A stretch of 11,779 nt of DNA from an uncultured Mucilaginibacter sp. (GTDB lineage: Bacteria; Bacteroidota; Bacteroidia; Sphingobacteriales; Sphingobacteriaceae): positions 1 through 11,779 of the forward strand of contig NZ_CAMLHX010000082.1 in NCBI RefSeq assembly GCF_946479965.1, given 5' to 3'. The position numbers and the translations under genes were made by a program. Of this stretch, positions 6,959 through 11,779 are shown piece after piece. Positions within the stretch are counted from its first letter, which is position 1, and each line of letters starts with the position of its first letter. The notes below the pieces were generated by a model that saw only the letters and a program-made list of their open reading frames with translations, ran no database searches and was not told where the DNA came from.

Positions 6959-7714
6959 ATGCTACGCTCAGAACGTTACCGCCACTTTGTTGAATACTTC
7001 TCTAAAAATCAGCCCGACGCTGAAACCGAATTGCATTATGGCAATCCTTTTCAGTTACTAATAGCCGTTATTTTATCTGCTCAATGCACCGATAAACGTA
7101 TCAACCAAGTAACGCCTGCATTATTTGAACGTTTCCCTACTCCTGAAAGCCTGGCAAACTCAAGTGTAGAGGAGATCTTCTCCTACATCCGCAGTGTAAG
7201 CTACCCTAACAACAAGGCAAAGCACCTGTTGGGGATGGCCAAAGTTTTGCTGCATGATTTTAACGGAGAAGTACCCTCAGAAATTGAGGATCTGCAGAAA
7301 ATGCCGGGCGTTGGCCGTAAAACAGCTAATGTAATTGCATCGGTAGTTTATAACGCACCTGCTATAGCGGTAGATACGCATGTGTTCCGGGTAGCTGATC
7401 GTATTGGGCTTACTACCAATGCGCGTACGCCTTTAGCTGTCGAAAAACAATTAATGAAGTATCTGCCTCCTGATACTTTAGGGGTAGCCCATCATTGGCT
7501 TATTTTACACGGGCGCTATATTTGCGTGGCCCGTAACCCAAAATGCGAGATATGCCCTTTAACCTGGTTCTGCCGTTATTACGAACGCACCCACACCGAA
7601 AAGGCATTGCTAAAGGCCGAAGCGTTAAAGCAAAAGAAAGCCGCAGCCAACAAAAAGCAAAAAGCCCTTAATGGAATCGCTAAAGAATTAGCTAAACGAA
7701 GCGTCAATAAATAA
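6959..7714 (+). CDS. nth: Endonuclease III, DNA glycosylase/AP lyase
   Basis: This base-excision-repair enzyme removes oxidised pyrimidines and nicks the AP site by beta-elimination. It has 251 residues. The helix-hairpin-helix LQKMPGVGRKTANV (112-125) includes catalytic Lys121, and the essential Asp139 lies in AVDTHVFRVADR. The 4Fe-4S ligands are C189-x6-C196-x2-C199-x5-C205, the exact endonuclease III spacing. The N-terminal NPFQLLIAVILSAQCTDKRIN (29-49) is also characteristic. E. coli Nth has 211 residues; here about 40 extra residues (212-251) form a Lys/Ala-rich basic tail that may add DNA contacts. The ATG at 6959 gives the expected N-terminus. The gene follows a terminator, so it probably has its own promoter in the short gap or is expressed by read-through. 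It converges with the receptor gene, leaving 2 bp between stop codons and no terminator. Confidence 0.97.
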   Translation: MLRSERYRHFVEYFSKNQPDAETELHYGNPFQLLIAVILSAQCTDKRINQVTPALFERFPTPESLANSSVEEIFSYIRSVSYPNNKAKHLLGMAKVLLHDFNGEVPSEIEDLQKMPGVGRKTANVIASVVYNAPAIAVDTHVFRVADRIGLTTNARTPLAVEKQLMKYLPPDTLGVAHHWLILHGRYICVARNPKCEICPLTWFCRYYERTHTEKALLKAEALKQKKAAANKKQKALNGIAKELAKRSVNK

Positions 7715-7716
7715 AC

Positions 7717-9879
7717 TTACAATTTCCACCTTACCGACAGGTTGATGGCGCGCCCATCAATTGGTGCCCACAGTGGTTTAAACACCGGGTTGGTTATACT
7801 ACCTGTATAAACCTGCTCAATTTTATTCATTCTATAATCCAAAAGGTTTTCGCAGTTCAATACAACGGTGGCGTGCTCGGTTAAGGCATATTTAACCATG
7901 GCCGCCATAAAAAAGTACGATGGTGTTTTTGTACCGTTGTACCTGAATTGTGTACCAGTGTATGAACCCTCAAGGCCGGCAGTTAACTCTTCCGATATTT
8001 CATTAGCCACTACAAAAGCAAAACGATTTTTAGGGGTTAACGGGATAAAGTTATTGCCGCTCATATATGTATTACGGGCATCTGTGAGTGTGTAGCCTGC
8101 GTATAGTTCCCAATCATACAGATCAAGCTTAATGTAGGTATCAAGCCCTTTACTTTTTGTAGGCGATGCCGCATTCATCAGCTCAATTTTACCGGCGCCA
8201 TTTACATTAAACACTACCGGACTGCTTATCGTAGTTAAAAAGAATGCCTGGTTAATGAATAAAGTAATGTCTTTCCCCCACTCCTTTTTATAGTTGATTT
8301 CAGCGTTATAACCGTATGATTTTTCTGCCTTGACAGCGAAATTAAATGCGGCCAGATCAAGCACGTTGTAATCAAAATTTTGCTCAACCAGCGGGTTTGG
8401 CGTTTTATACCCCATGCCAAAACCGGCGCGGGTAGCCCAATGCTCATTTAAGCGATGGAACACTGCTATACGCGGCAATGCAAACCATCCGTATTGGTCG
8501 TGATGGTCAAACCGCATACCGCTTTCTATTGTGGTATTATCGTGAATTTTTAGGTCGTACTGCGCAAAAGCGCCAATGGTATTGCCCGAAAATTCTTTTA
8601 AACCTGCGCTTTGGGGAGCAACAGTTTGGTAACGCTGCCCGGTAAGATTAACGCCGGCCACGAGGTCATTTTTGCCAAAAGGCGCGTAGATAGAAGCTTC
8701 GTGATAGTAGCTTAACTGTTTGCCTTTGATAAAATATTGGTTGCTGGTATTGTCCCGGTTAAAGTTGCTGATGTTACCCTTAACGGTCAATTTTGTATCG
8801 CCGCTAAAAAATTGCTCCAGTAAATACTCGCCGGTATGTCGCTGCGTTTTATTGGCATCAAAATATTGATGGACCGCATCCGGCTTGTTTTGTAATACCA
8901 GCATATCGCCGCCCTTGCGGTCATCAAATGAGCCATTGTATCCAACAGAGATAATAGTTTTGGTGGAAGGATAGAAGAATATTTTAGGATGAAAAAGAAA
9001 GCTTTTGGCATCGGGCAGATCGCTAAGTCCGTCTTTATCTACATCCTGCTTTTCCTGGCGGTTATATCCTGCAAATAAATTATAACCCCATTTGCTGTTA
9101 CGTTTGGCGATGTAAGTGTTGGCATTAAACTCGTGCAGCGTGGTGTAGTTAAGTAACACATCCAATTCCTGTTTTTGTGTGGGCCTTTTAGATATCAGGT
9201 TGACCAGGCCTGCAATTGCGCCACCACCATAAAGCGTACTGGCCGATCCTTTTATCAGTTCAATCTGTTTCAGATCAAGCGGCGGAATGGTGAGTATCCC
9301 AAAATTACCCGAAAAGCCTTCGTACATCGGCATGCCATCTCGTATTATCTGCGTATATCGTCCGTCAAGCCCTTGTATACGCACGTTACTGTTGCCTGAT
9401 GTTGCCGAGGATTGCTGTATCTGTACGCCACTTAAATCGCCCAAAATACTGGCTATGTTGCCGGGCTTTAAACCGGCCTCTTCGTTCATTTCCTCCAGCC
9501 CCAAAACCTCCACTTTCATAGGGCCGTTCTCTATGGTTTGGTTGTTTCGGGTGGATGATACAATAGTAACTTCCTCTAAAGAAGTTTCTTCAGCAGCCAT
9601 GGCTATAATTAATTTATCGCTGCCGGGAATGGTAATTATGGTGTCTTTGGCTTCGTAACCTGTTATTGAAAACTTAAAAGCGTGATTACCGGGCGTTAGG
9701 GAGAGTATGGCATTCCCGCTGCTATCTGTTATAGCCAGCACACGTTTTCCGCTCGTAATAGAAACTGCAGTTAGCGCCGAACCTGATTTACCATCAATTA
9801 AACTGATGTTTACTTTTTGCTGGGCCTGCGCAAAACTTGCCAAACAGGAAAATATTATAATGAGGAAGGTTTTCATCAA
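7717..9879 (-). CDS. TonB-dependent outer membrane receptor (CirA/BtuB-like) with carboxypeptidase-regulatory-like N-domain
   Basis: This 720-residue outer-membrane transporter is powered by TonB/ExbBD. Its signal peptide is MMKTFLIIIFSCLASFAQA (1-19). A CarboxypepD_reg-like beta-sandwich spans about 22-95, and the TonB-box-like segment EEVTIVSSTR is at 102-111. The plug spans about 118-235, with NVRIQGLDGRYTQIIRDGMPMY (165-186) and LKQIELIKGSASTLYGGGAIAGLVNLISKRP (203-233). The rest is a 22-strand-type barrel ending INLSVRWKL. It is not a SusC type: it lacks that length and has no SusD partner. An Asp-rich DVDKDGLSDLPD (279-290) in the barrel resembles a calcium loop. It is the last gene of a probable operon, 36 bp behind a cytochrome c that itself follows a PQQ-dependent dehydrogenase. 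The substrate is not readable from sequence. Siderophores, cobalamin or metal chelates are usual for this shape; PQQ is suggested only by context. Confidence 0.93.
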   Translation of the reverse strand: MMKTFLIIIFSCLASFAQAQQKVNISLIDGKSGSALTAVSITSGKRVLAITDSSGNAILSLTPGNHAFKFSITGYEAKDTIITIPGSDKLIIAMAAEETSLEEVTIVSSTRNNQTIENGPMKVEVLGLEEMNEEAGLKPGNIASILGDLSGVQIQQSSATSGNSNVRIQGLDGRYTQIIRDGMPMYEGFSGNFGILTIPPLDLKQIELIKGSASTLYGGGAIAGLVNLISKRPTQKQELDVLLNYTTLHEFNANTYIAKRNSKWGYNLFAGYNRQEKQDVDKDGLSDLPDAKSFLFHPKIFFYPSTKTIISVGYNGSFDDRKGGDMLVLQNKPDAVHQYFDANKTQRHTGEYLLEQFFSGDTKLTVKGNISNFNRDNTSNQYFIKGKQLSYYHEASIYAPFGKNDLVAGVNLTGQRYQTVAPQSAGLKEFSGNTIGAFAQYDLKIHDNTTIESGMRFDHHDQYGWFALPRIAVFHRLNEHWATRAGFGMGYKTPNPLVEQNFDYNVLDLAAFNFAVKAEKSYGYNAEINYKKEWGKDITLFINQAFFLTTISSPVVFNVNGAGKIELMNAASPTKSKGLDTYIKLDLYDWELYAGYTLTDARNTYMSGNNFIPLTPKNRFAFVVANEISEELTAGLEGSYTGTQFRYNGTKTPSYFFMAAMVKYALTEHATVVLNCENLLDYRMNKIEQVYTGSITNPVFKPLWAPIDGRAINLSVRWKL

Positions 9880-9915
9880 ATAATTGGATAGGCAATAAAA
9901 GTAGGGATTTCCGTG

Positions 9916-10359
9916 CTATTTTTTTGTCGGCGACCTTGCCGCTTTCACTTCTGTAACAGTAACGGTACTTGCCTTATTGCCAAAGCTATTACGCACGTAG
10001 GTTAACACGTCGGCAATTTGGGCATCTGTTAATTGCGCCTGAGGGGGCATGGTGTTAGAATACCTTTGACCGTCTATTTCAACGTCTTCGCTGAAGCCGT
10101 TTAGCACGATATCTATTAGTTTGGCTTTGTCGCCTAACACATAAGTGGTGGCCGCGAGCGGTGGGTTCATCCGGGGTACGCCGCCGCCATCAGCCATGTG
10201 GCAGGGCAGGCAGGTGTTTGTATAAACCGCTTTACCTTTGCTTAAAGTGACCGCAGAAATAGACCGGGTGGGCGCAGGCTTTTTAGCCTGCGCTTTACTA
10301 TTGCCGGCCCAAACCGAAAAAATTATCACCAGCAATACTCCGGCTATTCTAATACTCAT
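9916..10359 (-). CDS. Periplasmic class I cytochrome c
   Basis: This 147-residue exported electron carrier has an N-terminal signal sequence (MSIRIAGVLLVIIFSVWAGNSKAQA, cleavage near residue 25). The heme attachment site is CLPCH (C50, C53, H54), and the likely sixth ligand is Met104 in SNTMPPQAQLTDAQIADVLTYVRNSFGN, the standard C-terminal helix pattern. The intervening GGGVPRMNPPLAATTYVLGDKAKLIDIVLNG is typical of cytochromes paired with dehydrogenases. A short Lys/Arg-containing tail follows (130-147). Its ATG lies 3 bp after the dehydrogenase stop, so the two are almost certainly co-transcribed. The simplest reading is that it accepts electrons from reduced PQQ of that enzyme and passes them towards a terminal oxidase. 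Family and heme binding are certain; the pairing is inferred from position. Confidence 0.95.
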   Translation of the reverse strand: MSIRIAGVLLVIIFSVWAGNSKAQAKKPAPTRSISAVTLSKGKAVYTNTCLPCHMADGGGVPRMNPPLAATTYVLGDKAKLIDIVLNGFSEDVEIDGQRYSNTMPPQAQLTDAQIADVLTYVRNSFGNKASTVTVTEVKAARSPTKK

Positions 10360-10362
10360 TCT

Positions 10363-11613
10363 TTATTTCTGGTAGCTTATTTTGTAAATGAAGCCTTTAC
10401 TGTCATCGCTTACATAAATAGAACCATCATTAGCCTGTGCTAAACCAACCGGGCGGTGTTCTGCCCTACCTGCTGCCTTTTGTTCAGGCGTTCCGGCAAA
10501 ACCGTTGGCGAACACTTCCCATTGGCCATCAGGACGTCCGTTTTTAAAAGGCTGGAATACTACAAAGTATCCCTCCTGAGGCTCAGGTGCGCGGTTCCAT
10601 GATCCGTGGAAAGCTATAAATGCACCATTTTTATATTTGGCCGGGAACTGATTGCCGGTATAGAACATCAACCCAACAGGAGCCAAATGACCCGGATAAC
10701 CCGCAACAGGTTTAAGATATTTTGGATCAGCTTCTTTCTCTCCATCGCCGCCATACTCGGGGCCCATCATAACCTTTTGCTTCTGATGATCATAATAAAC
10801 ATACGGCCACCCGGCGTTATCACTCTCTTTTAAAGCAAACATAACTTCGGATGGTAACTCAGCCGATTGCTTAGTTGTATAAAGCTTTGGGAACAGGGCC
10901 GCAAGTAAGTCGCGTCCATGCTGCATAACAAACAATTGATTGGCTTGCTGATTCCAGTCGAGGCCAACAACATTGCGCAAGCCCGAAGCAAAACGGGTAC
11001 CATTGGCCTGCTTTTGATTGATCTTATCGGTTTTGAAACGCCATATCGCGCCTGCAGAATCTAATATCGGGCAACCCTTTTTTTGAGGGTCAAGTTCTGA
11101 GCAGATGTTGGAGTAGGCACCTATATTTACATACATGTTACCCGCGTTATCAAAAGCCAGGGATTTATCCTCATGCGTTCTTTTTGATACCAATCCGCTA
11201 ACCACTACCTCAGGTGCGTCAGGGTTGGTCACTTCGTTATTGGCGTTTAGTTTAAACCTGTATACAGTATTGTTTGACGACGCATACAAGTAGCCATTGT
11301 GTATGCGGATACCTGTACCACCAAAACTGCCAAAGCTTGTTTTAACATCCGCCTTTGCGCTGCCGTTATCATGCAATACAACTATGCCTTTGCCATCTTT
11401 AGGGCGTGCTAAATGCACGTATATATCGTTTTGCGGGGTAACCACTATATGGCGGGCACTGCCGATATTCTCTGCAATAGTCATTGCCTTAAAACCTTGC
11501 GGCAGGGTAAGCCCGGCATTATCAGCCGGGACGGTACCCAGCATTTTGAACGACAATAAAGCGGCAATAGTTATTACAGAGACTCCGCATCCCCAAAAAA
11601 GATTCTTCCTCAT
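10363..11613 (-). CDS. PQQ-dependent sugar dehydrogenase (sorbosone/soluble glucose dehydrogenase family)
   Basis: This 416-residue beta-propeller quinoprotein has an N-terminal hydrophobic segment (about 7-26, LFWGCGVSVITIAALLSF), either a signal peptide or an anchor; the mature enzyme acts in the periplasm. It shows the sorbosone/sGDH family landmarks. H147 in KRTHEDKSLAFDNAGNMYVNIGA corresponds to the catalytic His. R213-N214 in ASGLRNVVGLDW corresponds to the PQQ-binding Arg-Asn of soluble glucose dehydrogenase. Further landmarks are NAGWPYVYYD (266-275), FHGSWNRAPEPQEGYFVV (335-352) and HRPVGLAQANDGSIYVSDDSKGFIYKI (386-412). Such enzymes oxidise aldoses or related aldehydes using PQQ and need an external electron acceptor, here supplied by the cytochrome c gene 3 bp downstream. 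No pqqA-E biosynthesis genes are in the window. The ATG at 11613 precedes the only signal-like segment. The substrate is undetermined. Confidence 0.92.
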   Translation of the reverse strand: MRKNLFWGCGVSVITIAALLSFKMLGTVPADNAGLTLPQGFKAMTIAENIGSARHIVVTPQNDIYVHLARPKDGKGIVVLHDNGSAKADVKTSFGSFGGTGIRIHNGYLYASSNNTVYRFKLNANNEVTNPDAPEVVVSGLVSKRTHEDKSLAFDNAGNMYVNIGAYSNICSELDPQKKGCPILDSAGAIWRFKTDKINQKQANGTRFASGLRNVVGLDWNQQANQLFVMQHGRDLLAALFPKLYTTKQSAELPSEVMFALKESDNAGWPYVYYDHQKQKVMMGPEYGGDGEKEADPKYLKPVAGYPGHLAPVGLMFYTGNQFPAKYKNGAFIAFHGSWNRAPEPQEGYFVVFQPFKNGRPDGQWEVFANGFAGTPEQKAAGRAEHRPVGLAQANDGSIYVSDDSKGFIYKISYQK

Positions 11614-11685
11614 AATGATTGATTGGTAAAGTAAAATTAGCCATAAAGGGTCGGATATAAAATGGGCCTTGGCTAATAAATAAAT

Positions 11686-11693
11686 TAGCTTTG
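11686..11693 (+). promoter_or_regulatory. Putative -7 element (TAnnTTTG) for the gene starting at 11726
   Basis: TAGCTTTG is an exact match to the Bacteroidota -7 consensus, 32 bp before the ATG at 11726. A TTG at 11669-11671 is only 14 bp upstream, shorter than the usual spacing of about 19, so the -33 part is unconvincing. Confidence 0.4.
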
Positions 11694-11725
11694 AATGACA
11701 GGGCTATTGACACGAAAATTTTACG

Positions 11726-11779
11726 ATGAGCGCAACTTTTAAAGCTTTATCTTTAATAGCATTTTTGTTTATCGCAAAA
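11726..11779 (+). CDS. Start of a divergent gene with a signal-peptide-like N-terminus, partial
   Basis: An ATG at 11726 opens a frame of 18 codons that runs off the window: MSATFKALSLIAFLFIAK. One basic residue followed by a hydrophobic run is typical of a Sec signal peptide or first membrane helix. A TAnnTTTG element 32 bp upstream supports it. It diverges from the PQQ-dehydrogenase operon, with a 112-bp region between the two starts. Nothing can be said about function. Confidence 0.5.
   Translation, partial: MSATFKALSLIAFLFIAK

Noticed and set aside
7712..7722. Bidirectional terminator between nth and the receptor gene
   Set aside because: Only 2 bp separate the stop codons and no hairpin is visible there.
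9287..9658. Plus-strand 123-codon frame opposite the receptor plug region
   Set aside because: The minus strand encodes the conserved TonB-receptor plug here; the plus frame shows no family signal.

Overview
The window looks like chromosomal DNA of a Bacteroidota member, most probably Sphingobacteriaceae (Mucilaginibacter/Pedobacter-like). The grounds are a TonB-dependent receptor with an N-terminal carboxypeptidase-regulatory-like domain, few Shine-Dalgarno sequences, AT-rich intergenic DNA with TAnnTTTG-type -7 elements, and the character of the UvrA, ECF sigma and secreted M3 peptidase. The lineage is inferred from sequence style, not from a marker gene. No rRNA, tRNA, CRISPR, transposase, integrase or phage gene was seen.

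Layout. 1-1558 (-) is the N-terminal three quarters of an exported M3 zinc peptidase (Dcp type), cut by the window edge. 1644-4508 (-) is uvrA, followed by a strong hairpin terminator. 4509-4864 is a gene-free divergent region whose uvrA-proximal half is an inverted array of 7-bp GTTCATR units. 4865-5449 (+) is an ECF-like sigma factor with a textbook terminator. Facing it are two small minus-strand genes: an orphan, secreted S74-type intramolecular chaperone domain (5581-6018) and an unrecognised secreted or anchored small protein (6096-6422). After a 248-bp AT-rich divergent region come a tiny plus-strand gene with its own terminator (6671 or 6734 to 6871) and nth, endonuclease III (6959-7714).

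The right third (7717-11613, minus) reads as one transcription unit: a PQQ-dependent sorbosone/glucose-dehydrogenase-like enzyme, then 3 bp later a class I cytochrome c, then 36 bp later a TonB-dependent receptor. The enzyme and cytochrome fit a periplasmic oxidation module. The receptor makes the unit more interesting, because it could import the PQQ cofactor or the substrate. A divergent gene begins at 11726 (+) and runs off the window.

Two DNA-repair genes (uvrA, nth) are present but not adjacent. The best candidates for something undescribed are the receptor/PQQ-dehydrogenase/cytochrome unit, the orphan S74 protein with its Ser-Lys dyad just behind the signal peptide, and the heptad palindromic repeat upstream of uvrA.
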